Assembly: GCF_035916875.1 (NCBI RefSeq)
Contig: NZ_JAXUHN010000045.1
Location: 1-36,820, forward strand
DNA: 36,820 nt
From: Methylomicrobium sp035916875
Lineage (GTDB): Bacteria; Pseudomonadota; Gammaproteobacteria; Methylococcales; Methylomonadaceae
Direction of reading: 5' to 3'
Shown: positions 16,436-24,062 of the stretch, piece after piece
How the letters are laid out: every line of letters begins with the position of its first letter
Position numbering within the stretch: position 1 is the first letter of the stretch
Notes under the pieces: model-generated
Told to the model about the DNA's origin: nothing
Databases searched by the model: none
What the model saw: only the letters and a program-made list of their open reading frames with translations
Translations under genes and position numbers: made by a program

Positions 16436-16939
16436 TTAACGGATGTCATACAAACACAACAACGCCGCCCAACCCGAGGGCAGATAAGCCGGAGGTTCGT
16501 CTAGGGTCTTTCCGTATTTAACCGCCATTTCCAGGAAGTAATGCGCGTGAAAAAAAGCTTCGACAAACGGCCGGCCGTGCAAGCCCCAGTTCGAGTTATA
16601 TTCCAGCGCAAACGGCTTTTCATGGCCGCCAACCTGACAGATTTCCTCGAATAAGGTACAAATCGTGGTGCCGGGCGGAGCAAGCCGTCGCAATGCCTTG
16701 ACGATTTCGCCGGTTCGCTGCGGCGCATGTTGATAGAGTCTAGCCGACCCGGAGTAGAAACGGTAAACCGTGTCCTCGTAAGCGTGATCTCTGATCGATG
16801 CCAGCAAGCTTGCCAACTCGGCATGATGGGCTTTTAGATTGGCAAGCAAGGATTGCTCCAGTCTTTGCTTTTCGGCAGGGGTAAAAAAGGGCTTCTTCTC
16901 GGCAGAGCTGTTGTTCAGATTTTCGTCGTCGGGATTCAT
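16436..16939 (-). CDS. Protein of unknown function (167 aa)
   Basis: Starts at ATG 16939 (MNPDDENLNNSSAEKKPFFT) with an AAGG rather far upstream. The first 25 residues are polar and probably disordered. The rest is helical with LLANLKAHHAELASLLASIR, YRFYSGSARLYQHAPQRT, GTTICTLFEEICQVGG, and a His/Phe-rich block RPFVEAFFHAHYFLEMAVKYG. The conserved-looking His residues and aromatic patches suggest a folded, perhaps helical-bundle, partner protein. No family recognised. It lies 67 bases after the AAA+ ATPase gene and 50 before the next, so all three likely share one transcript. Confidence 0.75.
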   Translation of the reverse strand: MNPDDENLNNSSAEKKPFFTPAEKQRLEQSLLANLKAHHAELASLLASIRDHAYEDTVYRFYSGSARLYQHAPQRTGEIVKALRRLAPPGTTICTLFEEICQVGGHEKPFALEYNSNWGLHGRPFVEAFFHAHYFLEMAVKYGKTLDEPPAYLPSGWAALLCLYDIR

Positions 16940-17006
16940 GCCAAGGGTACCTTACGTTGGAAATGGGACTACGGGTTGTTTACAATCAACATCTGGCGAG
17001 CCGCCG

Positions 17007-19223
17007 TCAATGGACGAAGCCGATCCGGGAAAAAATTTCGCCTTTGGCCTGACATTCCTGCTCCAGCACCGAAATCATGTCGTTCAATGCCAACGGCGTT
17101 CCGAGCAAAGTGGCTCGGCGATTCAGTACGGCAAAGTCGCCCGGCGTCAGTTGGGTCAGGCGCTGGATTTGCTGTTTCAGACGGTGCAGCGCTTCGCTGT
17201 CGCACGGCATTTCCGCACCCAGACGCCGACTTTCCTGTTCAAACAGTTCCCAACGTTGTTCCGCATGAAGGTAATCGAACTTTACTTTAAAGTCGAAACG
17301 GCGCAGCGAGGCGGCATCGAGTCTTTCCATCAAATTGGTGGTGCAGATGAAGATGCCGTGAAAGCGTTCCATTTGGGTCAGCAGTTCGTTGACTTGGCTG
17401 ACTTCCCAGTTTTGCCGGGCATGACGGCGATCGCCGAGCAGACTGTCGGCTTCGTCTAGCAACAATATCGCGCCCTGTCTTCGCGCTTGTTCGAACATGC
17501 GGGCAATGTTGCGTTCGCTTTGGCCGACATATTTGCCCAGAATATCCGAGGCGCGTTTGACCAGCAACGGCAGCCCCAGTTGTTCGGCCAAATGCTGGGC
17601 AAAGGCGGTTTTGCCGGTGCCGGGCGCACCGTAAAAACAAAAATTGCCGCGCGGAGTGCGGCGCAAGCCGGTCAGTATTTCCGAAAGCTTGAGCGTGGTG
17701 TTGGTAAACCTAAGGTCATAGCCGGTCGAATGCGTAATCGGGCTGATGCCAGGAGTTTGCTTGAGCAGGCGATGGCTGGCGTTTAACACCTGTTGCATGA
17801 TCACTTCGGCGGCGACCTGCGAGTTTTTCCGGCTCAGGCTGGCGACGGCAGCCGCTTTGCCGATCTGTTCCATACTCAAATCCGGATGTTTAGCCAGGTG
17901 TTCACGCCATTCGCGGCTAAGATCGAGTCCTTCGGTGGCTTGATCGATCTGGTGGCGACGCAATTGGATCGGCTCTTTGTCGAGTTCCAGCGCATAGTCG
18001 AAGCGGCGCAAATAAGCCGGATCGAGATTTTTGGCTTTATCGGCGATCCAGATGATAGGTATCGGGTTGTTCGCCAATTGCTGGTCGATCCAGGCTTTTT
18101 CTAATTTGTGCGTTTTGTCGTCTTCTTCAAGCAGGAAAGGGTCCACCGGCCGATGATTAGGAAAAATGGCTTCGGCGCCAGCAAACAGCATCAGGCTGGG
18201 TTTGCATTGTCTGGACACCCCATGTTGCGTCAGTTTGCAGGCGGCAAACCGATCAAGCTCACCCATATCCATGCCCTCATTGTCCGAACTGCGAACCTCG
18301 AACAGCTTGGCGCCCACGCGTTGCGCCAAAAGCTTGACCAGCTCGGTTTTGCTATGCTCGGCACTGCCATGAATCAGCAGATTGACGCCCGTTTGCCGGG
18401 TTTCCAACGCGGCTTGTAAGTATGGCAGAATGATATCCAGGTCGTTTTGCAAATGCGCACAATCGCTCAGTTGCAGAATACCGGGTTTGCAGAGCTTAAA
18501 AAATCGATCGAGCAGTTTTTCGTTCGCATCGTGTTCGATCAACAAAACATCGAGCAAGCCCGGAGGTAATCTCAGCTTGTCTTCCAGATCGAAAGCCTGC
18601 GGCATGACTTCCAGCCAGCCGAGTTTACGCAGCGTACCCCTCGGGGACAGGCATTTTTCGATGTCGGCGATCGGCCGCGTGGTCAGAATGCGTAGAAAGT
18701 CCGGTAAAGAAGTTCCTGAGCAAGGGTTGCAATGTTCGGTGATGAACAACCTGAAAAATGGATAGCGGTTCATCAACAGGCGGACGGCAAGCACTTCCTG
18801 TTCGGTTGCGTTGAGGCCGAATAGATCGGCCATCCGTTTAAGATTGTTGCATAACGGGGTGTTGACTAACATGCCTTCCTTCATCAACTGCTTCAGGCGA
18901 TCACGCACGTGTTTGAGCAAATCGGCCTTGGTCACCTTAAACGACAGTTCGGTGAACATATCATCCGGAAATCCGCCAGGGTCTGGATAGTTGACGCCAG
19001 GGACCTGAACATCCAATAAGCCGGTCAAGTCTCCCAGGCTGTTTTCAAACAACTCGCCGAGCGCCTGCACGGTCATGTGCTTTTTCAAGCCCAGAGCCAG
19101 GCGTAAAATATAAATCGCGGCCAACGGTTTGTAGGGATCGTGTTCGGCGCGAGGTTGATGACGGATCGCGTGGACTTTACGCACAAAACTGGGGATTTGT
19201 CGGGCTTTGCTACTGATGGACAT
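17007..19223 (-). CDS. AAA+ ATPase with one degenerate and one active module
   Basis: 738 residues; GAGGAAG precedes the ATG at 19223. Residues 1-250 are an all-helical N-terminal region without recognised motif. The first AAA module (about 280-425) is degenerate: its P-loop reads GSAEHSKT (286-293), without the Gly-Lys-Thr ending, but it keeps an IIWIADKAKNLDPAYLRRFDY segment. The second module (about 505-700) is complete: Walker A GAPGTGKT (532-539), Walker B ILLLDEAD (586-593), sensor I ICTTN, and Arg finger in LRRFDF. The arrangement resembles AAA+ remodelling factors of the Cdc48/ClpX-like class in which one ring is only structural. It likely remodels a protein or nucleic-acid complex made with its two unknown operon partners. 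Confidence 0.9.
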   Translation of the reverse strand: MSISSKARQIPSFVRKVHAIRHQPRAEHDPYKPLAAIYILRLALGLKKHMTVQALGELFENSLGDLTGLLDVQVPGVNYPDPGGFPDDMFTELSFKVTKADLLKHVRDRLKQLMKEGMLVNTPLCNNLKRMADLFGLNATEQEVLAVRLLMNRYPFFRLFITEHCNPCSGTSLPDFLRILTTRPIADIEKCLSPRGTLRKLGWLEVMPQAFDLEDKLRLPPGLLDVLLIEHDANEKLLDRFFKLCKPGILQLSDCAHLQNDLDIILPYLQAALETRQTGVNLLIHGSAEHSKTELVKLLAQRVGAKLFEVRSSDNEGMDMGELDRFAACKLTQHGVSRQCKPSLMLFAGAEAIFPNHRPVDPFLLEEDDKTHKLEKAWIDQQLANNPIPIIWIADKAKNLDPAYLRRFDYALELDKEPIQLRRHQIDQATEGLDLSREWREHLAKHPDLSMEQIGKAAAVASLSRKNSQVAAEVIMQQVLNASHRLLKQTPGISPITHSTGYDLRFTNTTLKLSEILTGLRRTPRGNFCFYGAPGTGKTAFAQHLAEQLGLPLLVKRASDILGKYVGQSERNIARMFEQARRQGAILLLDEADSLLGDRRHARQNWEVSQVNELLTQMERFHGIFICTTNLMERLDAASLRRFDFKVKFDYLHAEQRWELFEQESRRLGAEMPCDSEALHRLKQQIQRLTQLTPGDFAVLNRRATLLGTPLALNDMISVLEQECQAKGEIFSRIGFVH

Positions 19224-19273
19224 GCGGGCTTCCTCACTGGCTTGAACGATGGCCGTGAGTATAAGCTCGTCAT

Positions 19274-19290
19274 GCGCCAGATCGTGTCGT
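19274..19290 (-). promoter_or_regulatory. Candidate WYL-regulon operator 7
   Basis: GCGCCA, spacer GATCG, TGTCGT. Same left half as the site at 8528-8544. It lies 51 bases before the AAA+ ATPase start, just upstream of a minus-strand TATACT (19257-19262) that could be a -10 element. Confidence 0.45.
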
Positions 19291-19329
19291 TAAGAAATAG
19301 AGAGCGTTGCTGCCAATCCAACCCTCACG

Positions 19330-19346
19330 ACGACGTAATTTGTCGC
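19330..19346 (+). promoter_or_regulatory. WYL-regulon operator 8
   Basis: ACGACG, spacer TAATT, TGTCGC. Each half differs from the perfect dyad at one position. Its right end touches the AAGGAG ribosome-binding site at 19347-19352, so a bound regulator would sit over the first transcribed bases of the following gene. Confidence 0.6.
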
Positions 19347-19360
19347 AAGGAGCATCGATA

Positions 19361-19828
19361 ATGTGTCTGACGAGTGGAGATTTCCCGGCAATCGATTTCG
19401 AATGTGCTGGATGGCGATCAGAACCACTCTTTCCAACCCTTTACCGGAGAACCCTCATGCGTATGCCTTCTTTCAAAAAATTGGCAAAAGACATCGAAAG
19501 CAATGGTTATCAGTCGAGGTTTTGCGCCACCTTCATGAATCCCAATCCACGTTTATATAAATATTATTGGTGGGTGTTCTGGGAAGGCAGCCCATGCGAC
19601 GGCGAGGAATTCCTGAGCGATCGCTATCGGATGCCGATAAAACAGGCATTTGAATTGATACACAAATTGGAGGAAGAACGTCAGTCGCACTGGATTTACA
19701 ACAGACGATTGCCACGTCTCGATCCCGTCAACACCGCGTTTGACCCGAATGCGGAAATTTGGCGGGATGCCGAATGGGCGCTGCCTTTCGACGAGGATAC
19801 CGACGAAGTCTATCAGGGCTTTAAATAA
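19361..19828 (+). CDS. Small protein of unknown function with uncertain start
   Basis: Two starts are credible. ATG at 19361 has AAGGAG 8 bases upstream and would give 155 residues. ATG at 19457 has GGAGAA 6 bases upstream and would give 123 residues starting MRMPSFKKLAKDIESNG. The second part looks like the conserved body: RFCATFMNPNPRLYKYYWWV, FWEGSPCDGEEFLSDRYRMP and the acidic tail ALPFDEDTDEVYQGFK. It is rich in Trp and Tyr. No family recognised. It is divergent from the AAA+ operon and has an operator dyad immediately upstream, so it belongs with the regulon. Confidence 0.7.
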   Translation: MCLTSGDFPAIDFECAGWRSEPLFPTLYRRTLMRMPSFKKLAKDIESNGYQSRFCATFMNPNPRLYKYYWWVFWEGSPCDGEEFLSDRYRMPIKQAFELIHKLEEERQSHWIYNRRLPRLDPVNTAFDPNAEIWRDAEWALPFDEDTDEVYQGFK

Positions 19829-19935
19829 CTGCCAAATGTTGGAAATCCTACGGCTTCGCTTCTTCTTGAAAGGCGATGTCCGTGCATAGTTTTCAAGCAT
19901 TGCGGCAAGTAGTTTGGAGTAAACAGTTTGGAAAA

Positions 19936-20655
19936 ATGATGATGAATTTTAAAGAATGCCTGTTACAAACAAATCGGTCGGCAATCAGTTCGGATTTATC
20001 CCGATTGTTTCCTGAGCATTCCGAACTAATGGAGTCTTACCAAACTGCTTTTATGGAACTGACACAAACTGATCCGGTGATTAATAACACTCGAATCACC
20101 ATTGGCCGATACGAAGCGAATGGCGTCTTACCGTTTTATGTTGTTGGCTTTGAAGGTGAATGTCGTAAAGGGATTTGTCTCAAATTCATTCCCTGGCAAA
20201 GATGGCTGGGTGCAACGGTCGATCCCTCGCTCCATGATCAGTATCGCCATTCGGAAATCGTTGCGATTTGTCTTCAAGACATGACTTGGGCAGGTTTCAG
20301 TTCCGATGATGTTCTGCACTATCGCAGGGAGTTTATTGACGATGAAAATTGCCTGTGGGCAATTTATGCCTATGAGGAAGCTATCGAGGCATCCGAGCCT
20401 AATCCAATCAAACGCAAGCAGCGATCAATCGAGTTTAACGAGGCGTTGAATTTGTATGATATCGATGAGATTTTTCCGGCTAAAAATGAAAGAGCCGAAT
20501 ATCGCCAAGACCGTGTCGATTTGGATGTTCAAATATATTGCTTAGGTGAGGTGGAAACGGATTATGACGACTATTGTGCCAAGGTAACCGCATTGAGAGA
20601 GGATTTTCAATTGAGATGGCCGGATTCGAGTAGGAATCGCCCTCATGAGCATTGA
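19936..20655 (+). CDS. DUF6557-like protein
   Basis: About 239 residues from one of three consecutive ATGs at 19936-19944 preceded by GGA; a further ATG at 19876 has a poor ribosome-binding site. The blocks MMNFKECLLQTNRSAISSDL, RLFPEHSELMESYQTAF, LKFIPWQRWLGATVDPSL and HSEIVAICLQDMTWAGFSSD match the pattern I remember for DUF6557 proteins (a phenylalanine-Pro-Trp block followed by EIVA-CL-EMT-GF). That recall is moderate. The function of that family is not known; some relatives are found near toxin or immunity-like genes. The C-terminus is acidic and polar. It follows the previous gene after about 107 bases on the same strand and may be cotranscribed. Confidence 0.75.
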   Translation: MMMNFKECLLQTNRSAISSDLSRLFPEHSELMESYQTAFMELTQTDPVINNTRITIGRYEANGVLPFYVVGFEGECRKGICLKFIPWQRWLGATVDPSLHDQYRHSEIVAICLQDMTWAGFSSDDVLHYRREFIDDENCLWAIYAYEEAIEASEPNPIKRKQRSIEFNEALNLYDIDEIFPAKNERAEYRQDRVDLDVQIYCLGEVETDYDDYCAKVTALREDFQLRWPDSSRNRPHEH

Positions 20656-21026
20656 CTGATAACTGAATTGAGCGACAAATCCCTGGGGAGGCATTTTCTA
20701 TAGATAGCTCGACCAGTGATAAGGTCATTGGGTTCTACCGAATCAACTGTCTGCTGTCTGACAGTTCAAAGTCATTCGGATTTATGTCACGGGTGACAAG
20801 CTTGGGGGCGATTTCTGCCTTTATCAAGATCAGAGTAACTCAGGCAATTTTTGAGTCCCTACTGATCAATTAGAGAGTTTCACCAAAGAGATGGAGCATG
20901 ACTTTCAGGCAAAGGATCTAAAAAAGGGCGAATGTCGTTTTTTGTTATTGGGCGTTAAACGACTTTAAGTGCATGGCACATCCAGGGCACAGAGCCAAAA
21001 ATGCGGTTTTGGGGCGAATGTCATAA
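20656..21026. other. Intergenic stretch between the regulon block and tRNA-Arg
   Basis: 371 bases without an ORF worth reporting. An 11-base sequence GGGCGAATGTC occurs twice (20926-20936 and 21012-21022), the second copy ending just before the tRNA 3' end. A short inverted repeat CTGTC/GACAG is also present near 20750. I see no integrase or clear attachment duplicate, so I make no claim of an integration site. Confidence 0.35.
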
Positions 21027-21103
21027 TGGCGCGCCCGAGAGGATTCGAACCTCTGACCTCAGCCTCCGGAGGGCTGCGCTCTATCCAGCTGAGCTACGGG
21101 CGC
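21027..21103 (-). tRNA. tRNA-Arg (anticodon CCG)
   Basis: On the minus strand the sequence starts GCGCCCGTAGCTCAG and ends CGGGCGC, G, CCA, with the 7-bp acceptor stem pairing exactly. The anticodon stem encloses the loop CTCCGGA, giving anticodon CCG (Arg, codon CGG). TTCGAAT is present in the T loop. The CCA end is encoded. Length is 77 bases. It precedes the rep gene on the same strand side. Confidence 0.95.
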
Positions 21104-21138
21104 TTTGAACTGCTCATTATACCTAAATCCTGAAATAA

Positions 21139-23142
21139 TTACGACAACATTGTTTTCAGATGCGCAAGGCTGGCCCTCCCGCGCTCCTTGACCGTTTCGG
21201 GATCGAGTTGTTTTTTATTCGCCCATTCGAGATCGTCTGCGGGCAACTCGCCAAGAAAGCGGCTCGGCTCGCATTCCTCTATCTCGCCGTAGCGTTTGCG
21301 GTGCGTGCAGTAGCTGAAAGTCAGCGTGCGTTGGGCGCGGGTGATGCCGACGTAAGCGAGGCGGCGCTCCTCTTCGATGTTGCCGGTTTCGAGGCTGTTT
21401 TGGTGCGGCAGGATGTTTTCTTCCATGCCGATCAGGAACACGTGCGGAAATTCGAGCCCCTTCGCGGCGTGCAGCGTCATCAGGCTGACCTGGTCGCCGG
21501 CTTCTTCCTCGCGGTTGCGTTCCAGCATGTCCATCAGCATGATCTTAGAGACGATGTCGGACAGTTTCGCCTTACCGCTTTCTTCCTTCTCGGCCATGCG
21601 TTTGAGCCAGTCGAGCAGTTCATACACGTTTTTCAGTTTACGCTCGGCGGCGTCGCGGCTGTTGTTGTTTTCCTGCAGCCATTGCTTGTAGCCGATCTGG
21701 TCGATCATTTGTTCTAGCACCGCAAACGGGTCTCCGCGTTCGACCCGGTCGGCGGTATCGACGATCCAGTCGCAGAATTTTTCCAGACGCTGGGCGGCGT
21801 TGTCCTGCAGCTTTTGTTTCAGGCCAAATTCGCCGCTGGCCGCGAACAGGCTGATATGGCGTTCGTTCGCGTAGGCGCCGAGTTTTTCCAGCGTGGCGGG
21901 GCCGATTTCTCGGCGCGGGGTGTTGACGATGCGCAGATACGCGGCGTCATCGTCGGGGTTCACCAACAGGCGTAGGTAGGCCAGAATGTCCTTGATTTCG
22001 GTGTAGGCGAAGAACGAGGTGCTGCCGCTGATGAAATAGGGTACGTTGTTTTCACGCAGGCAGCGTTCGAATAGACGGGACTGATGATTGCCGCGGTACA
22101 GGATCGCATAATCACCGTAGGAGGCGCCGGTCTTGAATTTATGGTGGACGATTTCGGAGACGACCTGTTGCGCCTCGGTCAGTTCATCCTTGTGGTTGAG
22201 CACGCGCAAAGGATCGCCGTAACCGAGCTGGCTCCATAAGCGTTTTTCGAATACATGCGGATTGTTAGCGATCAACTGGTTCGCAACTTTTAGGATGCGG
22301 CCGGTCGAGCGGTAGTTCTGTTCGAGTTTGATCACCTTCAGGCGCGGGTAGTCCTTTTGCAATTGCGCCAGATTCTCCGGCTGCGCGCCGCGCCAGGCGT
22401 AGATCGACTGATCGTCGTCGCCGACCACGGTAAAGCGGCCGAGATTGCCGGCGAGCTGGCGGACCAGTTCGTACTGGGTCGAGTTGGTGTCCTGGTATTC
22501 GTCGACCAACAAATAGCGGATCTTGTTTTGCCATTTTTCGCGGATCGCCGGATGCTGCTGGAACAGCAATACCGGGATCAAAATCAGGTCGTCGAAATCC
22601 GCCGCGTTGTAAGCTTTCAGGCTTTGGATATAATCCGCGTAGAGCAGCGCGGCGTGATGCTGCTCCTGGGTCGCGTGCGAGAGCGCCTGTTCGGGCGTCA
22701 CGAAGGCGTTTTTCCACTGGCCTATCTGCCAGGCGTAACGGTCGCACTGGTCCGGATCGAAGCTTTTCGAACTGTGCGTGACCAGGTTGCGCAGCAGGGT
22801 CAATTTGTCCTGTTCGTCGAACAGGGTCAAGCCCGGTTTGTAGCTGAGGGTTTTGGCTTCGGCGCGCAGGATGTCGAGCCCCAAGGAATGGAACGTCGAG
22901 ACGCGCAGCCCGCGCAGTTGATTATCGTCAAGCAGCTTGGAGACGCGGGTTTTCATTTCGCGCGCGGCTTTGTTCGTAAAGGTCACCGCGGCGATATGGC
23001 GCGCGGGCGTGCCCTGCTTGACCAGGTAGGCGATTTTCTCGGTAATCACTCGGGTTTTTCCGCTGCCCGCGCCGGCCAATACCAGTAACGGCTGGTCGAT
23101 TGCTTTGACGGCGGCTTGTTGTTCTGGGTTTAGCTTAGTCAT
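21139..23142 (-). CDS. rep: ATP-dependent DNA helicase Rep
   Basis: 667 residues, nearly the same length as E. coli Rep (673). The Q-motif (LNPEQQAAV), Walker A (LAGAGSGKTRVI), motif Ia (AAVTFTNKAAREMK), motif II (LVDEYQDTN), motif III (VVGDDDQSIYAWRGA), motif IV (KLEQNYRSTGRIL), motif V (VSLMTLHAAKGLEFPHVFL) and motif VI (EERRLAYVGITRAQ) are all intact. The IANNPHVFEKRLWS and YAILYRGNHQSRLFE blocks favour Rep over UvrD. It is an SF1A 3'-5' helicase that removes proteins ahead of the replisome. Single gene, no clear operon partner. Confidence 0.96.
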   Translation of the reverse strand: MTKLNPEQQAAVKAIDQPLLVLAGAGSGKTRVITEKIAYLVKQGTPARHIAAVTFTNKAAREMKTRVSKLLDDNQLRGLRVSTFHSLGLDILRAEAKTLSYKPGLTLFDEQDKLTLLRNLVTHSSKSFDPDQCDRYAWQIGQWKNAFVTPEQALSHATQEQHHAALLYADYIQSLKAYNAADFDDLILIPVLLFQQHPAIREKWQNKIRYLLVDEYQDTNSTQYELVRQLAGNLGRFTVVGDDDQSIYAWRGAQPENLAQLQKDYPRLKVIKLEQNYRSTGRILKVANQLIANNPHVFEKRLWSQLGYGDPLRVLNHKDELTEAQQVVSEIVHHKFKTGASYGDYAILYRGNHQSRLFERCLRENNVPYFISGSTSFFAYTEIKDILAYLRLLVNPDDDAAYLRIVNTPRREIGPATLEKLGAYANERHISLFAASGEFGLKQKLQDNAAQRLEKFCDWIVDTADRVERGDPFAVLEQMIDQIGYKQWLQENNNSRDAAERKLKNVYELLDWLKRMAEKEESGKAKLSDIVSKIMLMDMLERNREEEAGDQVSLMTLHAAKGLEFPHVFLIGMEENILPHQNSLETGNIEEERRLAYVGITRAQRTLTFSYCTHRKRYGEIEECEPSRFLGELPADDLEWANKKQLDPETVKERGRASLAHLKTMLS

Positions 23143-23458
23143 TGATATGGAAGTTTGGTGCCATCCCGGCGGCGTGCAACATCTCGACTGTCTTCACACG
23201 GCGGAGCGCCATTGTAGAGGTTCGGGCGACGGGAAAAAAGTCTCGCGCCTAAAAAAACCGGCATACCCATTATGATCGATGGGGTGCAAGAACGATTCGA
23301 CTATCCGTATAGTGAATCGTTCTCCGCGCTTCTTCACATTTCAAGCTTATTTATATATTATCTGCCGGAAACGGACAAAATCATTCTACATGCTGCGGCG
23401 TTAACGCCCTGGTAGAGTTCAAATTCAAAATTTTTCCCTGCTCCACGCCGTCACAGCC
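23143..23458. other. Intergenic region between rep and nasT, including a long hairpin
   Basis: 316 bases separating divergent genes. Apart from the hairpin listed separately and a GGTGCA motif at 23283-23288 that resembles an NtrC half-site, I see no gene. It must hold the promoters for rep and nasT. Confidence 0.4.
23290..23322. repeat. Long imperfect inverted repeat upstream of nasT
   Basis: GAACGATTC, a single bulged G, ACTAT, loop CCGT, ATAGT, GAATCGTTC: 14 paired bases with one bulge. It lies 137 bases before the nasT start. There is no T-run after it, so it is not a standard intrinsic terminator. It could be a protein-binding dyad or part of the nasT leader RNA. The tetraloop lacks the hexaloop expected for ANTAR targets. 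Confidence 0.6.
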
Positions 23459-24028
23459 ATGCTGAATCTGTTATTAGTCGCAAGCGAAATCGATAGCGCC
23501 ACGTTGGAAAAGGTACTGACCAATGGCGGCGTCAATACGGTCAGGGTTGAACATAGCCTGTCATTTATTCCTCTGGTCAAGGAAATTCATCCGGATGCGG
23601 TCGTTTTTAATCTCGATACGCCCTCCGAACAGCTCCTGGCCGACCTGATCATGTTGAATCGGCAATCTCCGTTACCGATGATCATGTTTGCGACTGACGG
23701 CAGCAACGCAACGATCCATAAAGTAATTCAGGCCGAAGTCAGCGAGTATGTGGTGGATGGCCTGGACTACCATCGCATTAACACCATCATTCAAATCGCC
23801 ATTGCCCGATTCAAGCATCAGCAGATGCTCAAAAATGCACTACACGATGCCAGGACTCAGCTCGAAGACCGCAAGATGGTTGACCGCGCAAAAGCCATTT
23901 TGATCAATACGCAAAATTTTACCGAGAACGAAGCGTACCACACGCTGAGAAAACTGGCGATGGACCGGAACATTACCTTGGGTCAAATGGCCAGAAACGT
24001 GATTTCGATGGCCGAATTGCTGAAATAA
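23459..24028 (+). CDS. nasT: NasT-like ANTAR antiterminator
   Basis: 189 residues. The N-terminal part (about 1-115) is a response-regulator-like receiver domain with VVFNLDTPSEQ at the usual phosphorylation-site strand. A coiled-coil link follows (about 120-140), then an ANTAR domain (about 142-189): RAKAILINTQNFTENEAYHT and LRKLAMDRNITLGQMARNVI carry the typical Ala/Leu/Met pattern. NasT proteins bind nascent leader RNA and prevent termination upstream of nitrate/nitrite assimilation genes. Its position before the nrt operon supports that role. No strong ribosome-binding site is visible before the ATG. The GAF-repeat protein follows after 34 bases. Confidence 0.9.
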   Translation: MLNLLLVASEIDSATLEKVLTNGGVNTVRVEHSLSFIPLVKEIHPDAVVFNLDTPSEQLLADLIMLNRQSPLPMIMFATDGSNATIHKVIQAEVSEYVVDGLDYHRINTIIQIAIARFKHQQMLKNALHDARTQLEDRKMVDRAKAILINTQNFTENEAYHTLRKLAMDRNITLGQMARNVISMAELLK

Positions 24029-24062
24029 AACGCCGCCCTCCTCTCTCCTGACACGACCCGCC

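Noticed and set aside
20926..21022. 11-base direct repeat near tRNA-Arg as an attachment site
   Set aside because: The repeat lies outside the tRNA, is short, and no integrase gene or island border goes with it.
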